Shown here: positions 4,006 to 13,200 of the stretch, piece after piece | Position numbering within the stretch: position 1 is the first letter of the stretch | How the letters are laid out: each line of letters begins with the position of its first letter | From: CAIVAT01 sp964355945 | Lineage (GTDB): Bacteria; Bacteroidota; Bacteroidia; Bacteroidales; FEN-979 | Assembly: GCA_964355945.1 (NCBI GenBank) | Contig: CAYHGE010000075.1 | Span: forward strand, 1 to 17,495 | Direction: 5' to 3' | DNA length: 17,495 nucleotides | The notes under the pieces: generated by a model | What the model was told of the DNA's origin: nothing | Seen by the model: only the letters and a program-made list of their open reading frames with translations | The model's database searches: none | Program-made: the position numbers and the translations under genes

Positions 4006-6684
4006 CTATCCTTTGGGAATTGTAAACCTAAAGGTACTGCCTGCCCCGGACGTGGATTCTACCCAGATCTTACCACCATGCAATCCCACTATTTTCTTGC
4101 AATGTGCCAGGCCGATACCGGTTCCATGATACACACTGCGGTTATGCAACCGCTGGAAAATGATGAAAATCTTTTCATGGTATTTTTCATCAATTCCAAT
4201 GCCATTGTCTTTGATGGAAAAGAGCCATTCACTGCCATGATTTCCGGCTGAAATATTTATTTCGGGAACCATGTCCGGTTTTTGGTACTTGATTGCATTT
4301 GCTATCAGGTTTTGGAACAGCAGTCTCAACTCTGTTTCATATCCATTTATGGATGGCAGTTCCTGAACTGTTAATCTTGCACTACTTCCTTTGATGGAAT
4401 CATCCAGATCATTCAGAACCAGTTCGACGATTTTATTGCAATCAACAAGGGCCTTTGCACTCTCTTTACCCAATAATGAATAATCAAACAGGTCCTTTAC
4501 CAGCGAGTTCATCCTGACTGCCGACCTGCTGATGAATTCAATGTATTTTTCTCCTTCTTCATCAAGTGTGCCTGTATATTTTTCATTAAAAAGCTGTGTA
4601 AATTGAGTAAGTGTGCGCAACGGTTCCTGAAGATCATGGTTGGAAACATAAGAAAACTGTTCTAATTCACTTAAATGAAATTCGAGTTCCTTGTTCATGA
4701 CGACAAGTTGATTTGTCCTTTCAGTAACACGTTGTTCAAGGGTCTCATTCAGGAGCCTGATTTTCTTGTCAGCCTCCTTTCTGGCAGTAATGTCGTTATA
4801 TACAATGGCCACACCATATCCTTCAATCGGAATGGGTGTAGCTGAAACGTTGATCCAGGTTACCTGATCCTCTCCCCTGAGAATACCCATTTCCACATTT
4901 TCAACCTGGCATTTTTCATCGAGCGCACGAACGCTGGCATACTCCGATGCCGGCATCGGGGACCCATCGGGCCTGACAATCTGCCATTCTACACCATCTA
5001 TCTTCCTCTGTTTCTGCAGTTCGGGAGCGAGGCCAAGCATGTGTTGGGCGATGCTGTTTGTTTCAATAATTTGTCCCTGGGAGTCAGATATCGATATCCC
5101 TGCCGGAAACAAATCGAACAGGGTTTGGTATTTCGACAGGATTAAACGCAGCGCTAAATCCGACTTTTTCTTTTCAGTTATGACCGTAAAAAACACCGAA
5201 ATTCCCTCCGCTCCAGGATAAACTCTTACATCGTACCAGTTAATATAGGGTTCTATTCCAAAAAATGTCTCAAACGTGGATATTTCCTTATCGGCAAGAG
5301 CATGCACGTATTTTTCTTCAAACATGCTTCCTTTCGCCTCTTCAAATACTTCAGTGAATATCTGCTTCCCCAGAACATCACTGGTTTTTTTCAGCAGAAG
5401 TTCTTCTGCCTGTTTGTTAAAGTAAGTAAATCTCAATTCGTTGTCGAGTGAAAAAAAAGCGTCACTGATACTTTCAAGCGTTGTCCGGTATCTCTTTTCG
5501 TTTGATTGCAGCACTTCCTGCGCTACCCTGCGTTCTGAGATGTCCTGATGAAAAGCCAGGTAGAACGGCCGACCACCAATGTCGAATAAACTTACCGTGG
5601 CGCTTAAAGTAACAAGGTGCCCGTCTTTATGATAATGCTCGACCTCAAAACGGACAGTCTCCCCTGCATTTAAGCGTTGCATAACTTCAGCCCGTCCTTT
5701 AAATGTTTTTTCATTGAGTACATCCAGTTCTTTAATGTCGGTTTTCTTCATCTCGTCAACAGTATAACCGTGCATTTCGGCGAAGGAGTTGTTGACCTCA
5801 ACTAATTTACCCTCCATCGACAGCAGGATGAGCCCTTCATTCGCCTTGTCGAACAGGTTGCGGTACAATAGTTCGCTTTTACCTGTTGAATCCTCCATCT
5901 TTGCTTGTTTCTTCTGATGGTCATGAATTCTTTTCATAATAAACCAGGCACCGGCAATTCCGATAATCCAGATTCCACCATAGGTAAAGAATATAAGCAG
6001 CAGGTAAGAAAACAAATGTTTTTTGACAGGTTCCCAAGGAACTGAAACACTTATCCCCCCACGAATATCACCGATCTTATAGCCTTGTTTGCTATGACAG
6101 TTCAAACATCCCTGCTCAACGATAAATGGCTTCATGAAACGAAAATATTCCTTCCCCCTTATCATTTCAATAGATGCCGACTGGGAAACACCTTGCTCAA
6201 AAGCCAATAATGCTTTCCTTTCCCAATCATCGGGTGTGTTGGCGGGTTTCAAAGGGTTAAGGCTCGTGATATGACCTTCCATCCCAAACTGCTGATTTCC
6301 CAGTTCATTCACCTGGCGGGTCATATAAGCAGGGTTGACCAACGTCAGTTTTTTCCCGGAAGGAGTCGAAATATCTCTTTCAGGCAAATTTGAAAGCCAT
6401 GGATTGGGAGGAGTTTTATCTGTAACAGGCACATAAACACCTCCATGCATCGTCGCCCAACGCCGATAGATTAAATCCTTATTGTAGCTGTTGACTGCGC
6501 TGGATTTTACCATTTCCAGTGAATTATTGTATGCCTCGTAGTAATTGACAAATGCCAGTATTGCCACAAGACAAGACCAGAACAGTAAATACAATAAAAA
6601 ATAGAGGAAGATGCGCATCTTCACTTTTTCTGTTTTTTGAAATCGTTTTGTAAGCAGCCTTCGTTTATAAGAAGATATACACAA
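4006..6684 (-). CDS. membrane sensor histidine kinase with haem-binding DUF3365/Tll0287-like domain and PAS repeats
   Basis: The protein has up to 892 residues. A transmembrane segment (24-46) precedes an extracytoplasmic domain (about 47-225) with CLNCH at 193-197, a c-type haem attachment motif, in the context of the DUF3365/Tll0287-like family. A second transmembrane segment follows at 226-250. Three PAS domains come next (about 272-388, 395-505, 515-636), then a coiled coil and a HisKA domain with phospho-acceptor His683 in SNHDLQEPLR. The ATPase domain has Asn796 (N box), DNGIGID at 826-832 and HGTGIGLA at 853-860. All catalytic boxes are present, and there is no receiver domain and no adjacent response regulator. 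Met23 (6616-6618) directly precedes the hydrophobic segment and is a likelier start than the annotated ATG, shortening the protein to 870 residues. It probably senses redox state or a small ligand through haem. Confidence 0.88.
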   Translation of the reverse strand: MCISSYKRRLLTKRFQKTEKVKMRIFLYFLLYLLFWSCLVAILAFVNYYEAYNNSLEMVKSSAVNSYNKDLIYRRWATMHGGVYVPVTDKTPPNPWLSNLPERDISTPSGKKLTLVNPAYMTRQVNELGNQQFGMEGHITSLNPLKPANTPDDWERKALLAFEQGVSQSASIEMIRGKEYFRFMKPFIVEQGCLNCHSKQGYKIGDIRGGISVSVPWEPVKKHLFSYLLLIFFTYGGIWIIGIAGAWFIMKRIHDHQKKQAKMEDSTGKSELLYRNLFDKANEGLILLSMEGKLVEVNNSFAEMHGYTVDEMKKTDIKELDVLNEKTFKGRAEVMQRLNAGETVRFEVEHYHKDGHLVTLSATVSLFDIGGRPFYLAFHQDISERRVAQEVLQSNEKRYRTTLESISDAFFSLDNELRFTYFNKQAEELLLKKTSDVLGKQIFTEVFEEAKGSMFEEKYVHALADKEISTFETFFGIEPYINWYDVRVYPGAEGISVFFTVITEKKKSDLALRLILSKYQTLFDLFPAGISISDSQGQIIETNSIAQHMLGLAPELQKQRKIDGVEWQIVRPDGSPMPASEYASVRALDEKCQVENVEMGILRGEDQVTWINVSATPIPIEGYGVAIVYNDITARKEADKKIRLLNETLEQRVTERTNQLVVMNKELEFHLSELEQFSYVSNHDLQEPLRTLTQFTQLFNEKYTGTLDEEGEKYIEFISRSAVRMNSLVKDLFDYSLLGKESAKALVDCNKIVELVLNDLDDSIKGSSARLTVQELPSINGYETELRLLFQNLIANAIKYQKPDMVPEINISAGNHGSEWLFSIKDNGIGIDEKYHEKIFIIFQRLHNRSVYHGTGIGLAHCKKIVGLHGGKIWVESTSGAGSTFRFTIPKG

Positions 6685-6923
6685 AGGGAGGGCCTTCTGG
6701 CATTACCATAACAATATGCGCACCAGAAAAAGAAAAGAAAGGAACCGGATAGGATGAAAAAGCTATTTGGCTGGAAATGAAATCAAAAGAAACAGTTTAT
6801 TTCCAAATTGGAAATTATTCAAACTGCCGAAATCACTGCGAAACAACACGTGAATTATAAATATCGCGTTTTATACGCAAAAACGCGTGGTTATTACGTT
6901 ATTGTTAATCAAAAATTATTATT
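6685..6923. other. intergenic gap before the sensor kinase gene
   Basis: This 239-bp gap has no gene. It contains a 17-nt odd palindrome, ATTTCCAA-A-TTGGAAAT at 6799-6815, a plausible binding site upstream of the kinase gene. It also contains CGCGTTTT (6865-6872) facing AAAACGCG (6880-6887). The latter hairpin lies about 37 nt beyond the stop of the beta-barrel gene that ends at 6924 and could be a weak terminator, but no T-run follows it. No TAnnTTTG box was found for the kinase gene. Confidence 0.45.
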
Positions 6924-7511
6924 TTAGAACCTCACAGCACAAGTTGCCTGGATGGTATACATATTATCTTCAGTATTACCAAAATAAAGCAATTTAACCT
7001 CGCCTCCAACAAGCCAATGCTTACTTAACGGATAGATATAAGCACCGGAAAGTTCAAAATTGGAAAGAGAGATTGTTTCTGTTACAACTTTTTGTTTTCC
7101 CCCTACAGTTTTGTTCATGATTAAAGCCAGGCCTGTCCCAATGCCAAGATGCACATTGTCAATGATCCGCATCCTTATCAGGAAGATTAAGGGGATGACT
7201 GACCGGTCAACCTGACCGGTAGTATTATCTGTCAACTGCCCTTTCGCCATGAAAAGTTTATAATACCCGGTTTCCAGTCCCAAACTCAGCCGGTGTTCCG
7301 GTTCCCAGAAAAATTTCAGGGAAACTCCTGCATAATCTTTTTGAAGATTCTGACCACCCATCTCCAGGTTATTGATGTAGTGGGTCCAGCCGGTACCAAT
7401 CGTCAGCGTATAGTGATTAAGGCGTACCTTCAAACTGTCATTTTTCTGCGAATAAACCACCACGGAAAGGGAAACCAGCACCATGGTTATAACTGCTTTT
7501 ATACGCCCCAT
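6924..7511 (-). CDS. outer-membrane beta-barrel protein (third gene of the GDPD unit)
   Basis: The mature reading starts at the internal ATG MGRIKAVITMVLVSLSVVVY, which gives a 195-residue protein with a signal peptide cleaved near VYSQ. The frame is open further upstream, but those codons are antisense-free overlap with the preceding gene and encode no secretion signal, so they are rejected. After the signal come alternating aromatic and hydrophobic strands (YTLTIGTGWTHYINNL, YAGVSLKFFWEPEHRLSLGL, HLGIGTGLALIM, FELSGAYIYPLSKHWLVGG), and the protein ends in ...CAVRF with a terminal Phe. These features fit a small outer-membrane barrel of about eight strands. No specific family was recognised. 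It begins 4 bp after the phosphodiesterase stop, so it is co-transcribed and probably translationally coupled. Confidence 0.75.
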   Translation of the reverse strand: MGRIKAVITMVLVSLSVVVYSQKNDSLKVRLNHYTLTIGTGWTHYINNLEMGGQNLQKDYAGVSLKFFWEPEHRLSLGLETGYYKLFMAKGQLTDNTTGQVDRSVIPLIFLIRMRIIDNVHLGIGTGLALIMNKTVGGKQKVVTETISLSNFELSGAYIYPLSKHWLVGGEVKLLYFGNTEDNMYTIQATCAVRF

Positions 7512-7515
7512 ATTA

Positions 7516-8760
7516 CTACTCCTGTATATAATGATGATAAGCGACAACATAGGGGAAATTGGTAACCAGCCCGTCAAAAATACCCTGGTCCAGATAATTG
7601 CGAATCCAGTTCGGACTGTCGATGGTCCAGCATACCGCCAATCGTCCTTCATTATGCATCTGCTGAACGAGTCCGTTCTGAACCCCCAGTGTCCATCTGG
7701 GTGCCCATACTTTGGAGTTCAGCATCCTGACATCATCCACCGTAAGTTCACATAAGGAAGGAACATTCTTGTAGTCAGGACAGGCCATTAATGCATTCAG
7801 GACATCAGTATCCGGAATTCCCATCAGGATGACAATATCCCTGCCTTTATCCTTTGCATGCTGTATTGCACGCTGTTGAACAGAGATAACCACAGGTACG
7901 GCATCTGCGCTTTTCATATCCAGATAGACAAAGCGTAAATCAGTGCTGTCAATGGCAAATGTCAGAACCTCCTCCAGCGAAGGAATTCTCTCTCCGTGGA
8001 TAAGCTTTACAAAAGACGACAGCTGGAGCCAGGTATATGCACTTACATCACCGGCCAGTAGTCCTTTTTGCGTGAGCCGGGTGTTAATATCCGGATCATG
8101 ATAAATGAAAGCAACACCATCGCTGCTAATCCTGGGGTCTACTTCTATACCTGTAGTACCCAGTCTTTCCGTAAATTTAACCATGGCAATGCTGTTCTCC
8201 GACACGGGGAGCCGGTCAGAATTCCGTCCTCCGGCCCGGTGTCCCAGGATATAAAAATTACTGCTTTTTACTTTTTGAGAAAAAGGTCCTATATACTGCA
8301 GCGTGATTGATTGGTCGGGGGCTTCATTATTTGCTCCGTAGGTACCTCTTATGATAATGTTCGCTGAAGGCTTACCCGCCAGAAGATCGTTGCCACCCTC
8401 TGGCCCTGAAATGGACATGTTGCATAACCCGGTTGCATCACTGTATCCATCCCTCCAGTATCCCTGGATTAGTATAACCGAATCAAGGTAACCGGCATCC
8501 ATTATAAAATGTTTCCCATTCCTGCATGTGAACAGTATACCGTAACGGTTCCATTTTACAACCATTGTATCACCAAATATCGTTGTATTGACAGTTGCCC
8601 GATAAATCCCTTCCATAAGCGGTTTTGATACAGGAGGCACAGGCAGTGTTCCCTCAGGAAATGAGTTGATTCCGAAAGAGGGGACAGGCATCAGGGATTC
8701 TTTATTGCAGCCAATGATGAGCATCAGCGAAACAATCACATAAAAATTTCTGATTTTCAT
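7516..8760 (-). CDS. glycerophosphodiester phosphodiesterase family lipoprotein
   Basis: This 414-residue protein starts with a lipoprotein signal ending LIIGC (Cys18). Residues about 45-165 form a beta-rich domain of no recognised family. The GDPD TIM-barrel follows: GHRAGG with His174 and Arg175, EN at 188-189, GIEVDPRISSDG with Glu206 and Asp208, and YHDP with the second catalytic His221. LDMK at 280-283, AVCWTI near 375 and FDGLVTNFP near 395 complete it. Known relatives hydrolyse glycerophosphodiesters to glycerol-3-phosphate and an alcohol with a divalent metal. All key residues are present except that the usual LEIK strand reads LDMK. Being lipid-anchored, it would act in the periplasm or at the surface, perhaps scavenging phospholipid head groups. 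It lies between two barrel genes in one unit; its start overlaps the upstream gene by 59 bp. Confidence 0.87.
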   Translation of the reverse strand: MKIRNFYVIVSLMLIIGCNKESLMPVPSFGINSFPEGTLPVPPVSKPLMEGIYRATVNTTIFGDTMVVKWNRYGILFTCRNGKHFIMDAGYLDSVILIQGYWRDGYSDATGLCNMSISGPEGGNDLLAGKPSANIIIRGTYGANNEAPDQSITLQYIGPFSQKVKSSNFYILGHRAGGRNSDRLPVSENSIAMVKFTERLGTTGIEVDPRISSDGVAFIYHDPDINTRLTQKGLLAGDVSAYTWLQLSSFVKLIHGERIPSLEEVLTFAIDSTDLRFVYLDMKSADAVPVVISVQQRAIQHAKDKGRDIVILMGIPDTDVLNALMACPDYKNVPSLCELTVDDVRMLNSKVWAPRWTLGVQNGLVQQMHNEGRLAVCWTIDSPNWIRNYLDQGIFDGLVTNFPYVVAYHHYIQE

Positions 8761-9187
8761 AATATCCAGCTGATATAAAGTTCGGGGATGTGATAAAACC
8801 GGATTGTTTTAACCTGCCGTAAACATATGCAATGTCCCATCCTCCCTTAATTCCAAAATCACTGAATAAAAAGCTGATCCTTGGCCCCGCCCTTAGTTGA
8901 TTGGAAACAATGATCGTAGTCAGGTCCGATTCAAGTGAGAGGTTCCACGGGAGTCCGAATGTCATGTGAACATTCGCCAATGGTGCCTGAATGGCACTTT
9001 CCAGCAGATCTTCCGGAGGTTTGACCATCGAGAGTCCGGCAGACACCTGAAAACCCCACTTTTTATAATGATGCGGGAATTGCATGGCGTGAAAGGTTAT
9101 CTCAAATGTGTCTTTGAGAGCTGGTTCCCGGGCAGAGGCCAGCATGCTTAAGCTGAACAGGTAAAAAAGGGTAAGTTTAATTTTCAT
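8702..9187 (-). CDS. short outer-membrane beta-barrel protein, possibly 3'-truncated
   Basis: The 161-residue protein begins with a clear signal peptide (MKIKLTLFYLFSLSMLASA) and has barrel-like strands such as WGFQVSAGLSMV, ANVHMTFGLPWNLSLESDLT, LRAGPRISFLFSDFG and GGWDIAYVYGRL. An AAGGA sequence a few bases before the ATG may serve as ribosome-binding site. It is shorter than most barrels. Its last 20 or so codons are read through the start and signal peptide of the phosphodiesterase gene in another frame, ending CDCFADAHHWLQ, which looks unlike a barrel terminus. A deletion or frameshift near 8760-8800 that removed the original C-terminal strands is a reasonable explanation; a naturally small protein with a long overlap is the alternative. 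It is the first gene of the three-gene unit. Confidence 0.65.
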   Translation of the reverse strand: MKIKLTLFYLFSLSMLASAREPALKDTFEITFHAMQFPHHYKKWGFQVSAGLSMVKPPEDLLESAIQAPLANVHMTFGLPWNLSLESDLTTIIVSNQLRAGPRISFLFSDFGIKGGWDIAYVYGRLKQSGFITSPNFISAGYYENQKFLCDCFADAHHWLQ

Positions 9188-9237
9188 TTTTCCTTTTTTG
9201 TAATAGACAGTAAATGGTATGATTGCCCATCATCAGT

Positions 9238-9279
9238 AAAAAAAGTGTGCCGGAGAAGTCAATATTCCCCGGCACACTT
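9238..9279 (-). terminator. intrinsic terminator of the DUF2202 gene
   Basis: An 11-bp perfect stem (AAGTGTGCCGG at 9243-9253 against CCGGCACACTT at 9269-9279) encloses a 15-nt loop. On the reverse strand it is followed by a run of seven T residues (A at 9238-9244). It begins about 20 nt beyond the stop codon of the DUF2202 gene, so it ends that transcript and separates it from the barrel/phosphodiesterase unit. Confidence 0.9.
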
Positions 9280-9298
9280 GTATTCCAAGTACTACGAG

Positions 9299-10042
9299 TT
9301 AGTTACAACGGCAATTTCCAGTGCCGGTTTCATGGTTAGAATTTACGATCGCGTCAAATTCTTCTTGTGTGAGGTATTGCGGAGTATAAGTTCCGCCTGT
9401 GAATAAAATATTTGCATAGAATGAACGCAAATGATTTCGCGAGCCACGCATAAGGTTGTTGAAAACACAGGTAATGTCCTGGTTGTCAATTGTCAGTAAT
9501 TGTTCTTCAAGGTCTTTTATATCCAGATCTTCGATCGTGGCACCTACCACAAGCGCATTAAGCAAGGAACCTGAGCCAAGAGCTACCAGTGAATTGTAAA
9601 GAGTCTGAAGATCCTGGTTCGTAAAAGTGCCGGTTACATGGTTTGCTGCCGGATCAACCAGCGCGTATTTAACCAGGAGCGCCTTGATTGCATCAGTATG
9701 CCTCTGCTCACTGCGGGCGATGTTTCTGAAGATTGGTTTGGTATACAGCAGGCTCAGGGTAAGATATACATCATGTGCAAGGAACTCTTCTTCCCGCATC
9801 CAAATAAGGGCTTCCGATTCGGAGGTGCTTAATGCTTCATAAGGCAATGAATCGATACAGGAGGTGCACCCCGTCAGTGAGGTGTCTGCAACGGTGTAGT
9901 TCAGGATGGCTTCCTTGTACTGGGAGTCTGTTGCTGTTGGAACAGCAGTTGTTTCTTTTGTGCATCCGCTCAGGGACAGTACCATCATTGATACGCCCAT
10001 CACCAGGAACAGCCCGATGGTTACTTGTTTTTTCGTTTTCAT
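9299..10042 (-). CDS. DUF2202 ferritin-like lipoprotein
   Basis: Starting at the ATG of MKTKKQVTIGLFLVMG gives a 247-residue protein with a lipoprotein signal (LSGC, Cys27). The frame is open further upstream to 10111, but that segment encodes no signal and overlaps the promoter box, so it is rejected. The DUF2202 four-helix domain has EEEFLAHDVY at 84-93, SEQRHTDAIK at 111-120, DLDIKDLEEQL near 172-182 and RGSRNHLRSF at 199-208. The Glu and His residues are the expected di-metal ligands of ferritin-like folds. An extra Cys cluster (GCTSC at 58-62, CRC near the end) is notable. Members are often extracytoplasmic and of uncertain function, possibly metal binding or oxidative stress defence. 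It is a single-gene unit with its own promoter and terminator. Confidence 0.85.
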   Translation of the reverse strand: MKTKKQVTIGLFLVMGVSMMVLSLSGCTKETTAVPTATDSQYKEAILNYTVADTSLTGCTSCIDSLPYEALSTSESEALIWMREEEFLAHDVYLTLSLLYTKPIFRNIARSEQRHTDAIKALLVKYALVDPAANHVTGTFTNQDLQTLYNSLVALGSGSLLNALVVGATIEDLDIKDLEEQLLTIDNQDITCVFNNLMRGSRNHLRSFYANILFTGGTYTPQYLTQEEFDAIVNSNHETGTGNCRCN

Positions 10043-10088
10043 AATAGATGGTTTTAGAAAGGTTAGGTGAGAATGCATTCTTCGAAAA

Positions 10089-10096
10089 CAAATGTA
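10089..10096 (-). promoter_or_regulatory. -7 box of the DUF2202 gene
   Basis: On the reverse strand TACATTTG matches TAnnTTTG and lies 46 nt upstream of the chosen ATG (10042). No clear TTG is present at the usual -33 distance. A TG-rich segment (GTGTGGGTGTGTGT) lies between. The box supports the internal start, because the longer frame would begin at or upstream of the transcription start. Confidence 0.5.
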
Positions 10097-10201
10097 CACA
10101 CACCCACACATGTAACTATTACGATATTTTACTTTAATTGTATAAGATTTTAATGTGATTGTGGCGACCGTTTTGATATTATTAAATGCAGCGTTTCCAC
10201 A

Positions 10202-13200
10202 TTATATATTAAACCTTGTCTTTTTTGTGAATGTCTCTTTCAAGCCATCCACCATATAATATACCACCGGAACAAGATAAACCGTGAGGATTAGTGACGA
10301 CAGCAACCCGCCGATGATGACCCATGCCAGTCCGTTTTTCCATTCACTGGCGGTTCCTTTTGCGAGCGCGATCGGCAACATCCCGATCACCATCGAAAGG
10401 GTGGTCATTAGAATGGGCCTCATGCGCTCTTTCCCTGCCATGATCAATGCTTCCATGACACTTTTACCCTGCGCTTTCAACTGGTTGGTAAAGTCCACGA
10501 TCAGGATAGCATTTTTTGCCACCAGCCCCATCAGCATGATCAGCCCGAGCAATGAAAACAGGCTCAGGTTGCTCATGGTCAGGTTCAATGCGAGAAAAGC
10601 ACCGATTACTGCTACCGGGATGGAGAACAGCACGACAAACGGGTAGATGAAACTATCGTATAAGGCTACCAGGACCAGATAGATCAGCAGGAAGGAAATG
10701 ATTAAAACAGATCCGAGTGCCCCGAAACTATCATTCTGTCTTTTAATGTCACTGCCCCATGTCATCTCTACGCCTGCCGGCAGTGGATTCTTTTTAAGCC
10801 AGGCCACCACGTCGTCGGCCACGGTTCCCGAAGGCCTGCCCAGGGCCTCTGCCGTCAGTGTCACAGCCGGTTGCCGGTCTTTTCTTTCCAGTAAAGACGG
10901 GGAGTTGTCCTGAACCACTTCCGCAAATTGCTTTACCTCAATGGGCATGCCCGTTGGGTTTACAATGGTCAGCCTGTTGACATCTTCAAAATTTTCACGG
11001 TTGAAATCATCCAGCCGGATTCTTACAGGATATTCCGTCCCGTTTTCGGTTAATGTCGCATCGTCGTTGCCTGTAAAGGCGCTTCTGATGTTCATTCCCA
11101 CATAGGCCGTCGTTAATCCAAAGCGCTGCAGTTTGTCCTTGTCAGGAATGATTTTATATTCCGGACTCCCTTCCTCTACCGATAAACGGACATTATCGGC
11201 CCCGGGAATTTTTTCGATTACGGATTTTAATGCAGCGCCGGTTTTCATGACCAGGGCGGGATCACTTCCACTCACGGTCAATTCTATAGGGGCTGTACGT
11301 GGAATCAACCCCAGTGCGGCCATGGAGTAGTTGATCCCCGGGAATTGCTTTTGAAGCGCTGCACGGGACTGCTTCATGAACTCTTCCGTTGGGCGGTTGT
11401 TTCGTTCGCCTGCAGGTTTTAACTGGATGGTAAATTCTGTTTTGTTGGATGCACCAACGCCCAAACTGCCAATACCGGTACCTGGCCCGCCGATGTTACT
11501 GAATACCGTCGACACTTCAGGTTGCTGCAGCATGAAGTCTTCAATTTGCCGCGACAGGATGTTGTTCTGCTGAACTGAGGTTGATTTGTCAAATTCAAGG
11601 TTCAGCCGGAATTTACCCTGGTCGCCGGTTGCAATGAGTTCCTTGCCGATAATGCCTTGTTTGAACATCACCCCGGTAAATGCAAACAGTAAAAGCACAA
11701 TTCCTGCGAAGATGAGCTTATGCGAGAGTACCCATGCCAGTTGTTTACCATACCATGAGATGAAATTCTGAAGATTGGATTCAAACCAAAGCAAAAAACG
11801 ATTGAAAAAGTTGGTGGGTTTTAAGTCCTCGGATTTACCAATTCTGGAAGCCATCCAGGGTGTCAGGGTAAAGCCAACCAGTAAGCTGGTGAGTGTTGAA
11901 GTGACCACCACAATTGAAAATTGTTTGAGCATGTCGGCCACAAACACCTGCAGGAACAAAATGGGCAGGAACACGACAACATCTACCAGTGTGATGGACA
12001 ATGCAGAAAATCCGATTTCCATCCGGCCATCCAAAGCAGCGGCACGTTTTTCCTTTTTCATATCCAGGTGACGCTGGATATTCTCCAGTACCACCGTGGC
12101 ATCATCGACCAGGATGCCTATGATCAGGGACATGGCCAGCAGCGTCATCAGGTTGAGCGTATAACCCAAAATCCACATCACGGCAAAAGCAGTTACCAGT
12201 GAGGTTGGAATTGCAATCATAACAATCAGCGAATTCCTGAAGCTTCTCAAAAACAACAGCATGACCAGTGACACCAGGATCACCGCCAGAAAAAGATCAA
12301 AAACAACCGAGTCGACCGCCGCGATCGTTTTATCGGTGCTGTCATCGGCAATCACGAATTGTACTCCGGCATTGGTATATTGTTTTTCAATGGATTTGAA
12401 TTTAGCCCGAACCAGCCTTGAAACGTCAACCGCATTGGCATCGCCTTGTTTTTTAATGAGCAACCCGATCCCGTTCTTTCCATTATACCGGCTGATGGAG
12501 GTGATTTCCCTGATTCCATCCGTAACGGTTGCCACATCTTTCACATAAACAGGACTTCCCGGAACGGGCATGGCCACCTGCACATTTTTAATGTCATCAA
12601 TGGTGGCGAATTTGCCGGTTAACCTGACAGAATTATTTTCGGTGGTCGTTTGAACTTTCCCGGCAGGTAAATCCAGTCCGGAACGGTTAATGGCGTCAGT
12701 GACCTGGGAAAGGGAGATTTTATATAATTTTAATTTTTCCTGGTTGACCTTTACCTCAATCTCCCGCTCTTCACCTCCCAAAAGGGTGATTTCTGCCACC
12801 CCCTTTAATTGCTGAATCTGCGGAAGGAATTCATCTTTCATTTTTTGATAAAATTCTGGTCCCTGCAAATTACTGGCAGCGCTAACCGACATAACCGGTA
12901 AATCATTGGGGGAGACTTTGCTCATGACGGGACTCTGGATATCCGAGGGCAGATCTTTGCGGATGTTATCGATGTAGCGCTGGGCATCCTGCATGGTTTT
13001 ACCCAGGTCGGTGCCGTACTTCAGGTTAACGATAATGATGGATGCATTGGGCAGTGACTTGGTTACCAGGTAGTCTACTCCTTCGAGGTTGGAGAGTGCA
13101 TCTTCTATTTTGCGCGAAACTGAAGTTTCAACTTCCGGGGGTTCCGCCCCGGGATACATGGTTTTAATTACGACAACCGGCTGATTAAAATCGGGCATCA

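Noticed and set aside
3683..4129. HipA fragment as an intact 148-residue gene
   Set aside because: It lacks the whole ATP-binding N-lobe, the HipA-like frame extends upstream of the GTG into the Fic gene, and the last 40 or so codons are antisense to the histidine kinase gene.
6865..6887. Hairpin CGCGTTTT...AAAACGCG as a firm terminator
   Set aside because: No T-run follows on either strand, so it is only mentioned as a weak possibility in the intergenic entry.
7512..7652. Upstream extension of the beta-barrel gene ending at 6924
   Set aside because: The extra 47 codons overlap the phosphodiesterase C-terminus and put the signal peptide in the middle of the protein. The internal ATG at 7509-7511 directly precedes the signal.
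9627..10044. Several forward-strand frames opposite the DUF2202 gene
   Set aside because: Shadows of a reverse-strand gene with a signal, conserved motifs, promoter and terminator.
10043..10111. Upstream extension of the DUF2202 gene
   Set aside because: It would place the lipoprotein signal after 23 extra residues and overlaps the likely -7 box at 10089-10096.
10284..12548. Multiple forward-strand frames opposite the RND pump gene
   Set aside because: Antisense shadows of a complete, motif-rich transporter; low-complexity Ser/Thr-rich translations typical of reverse frames.
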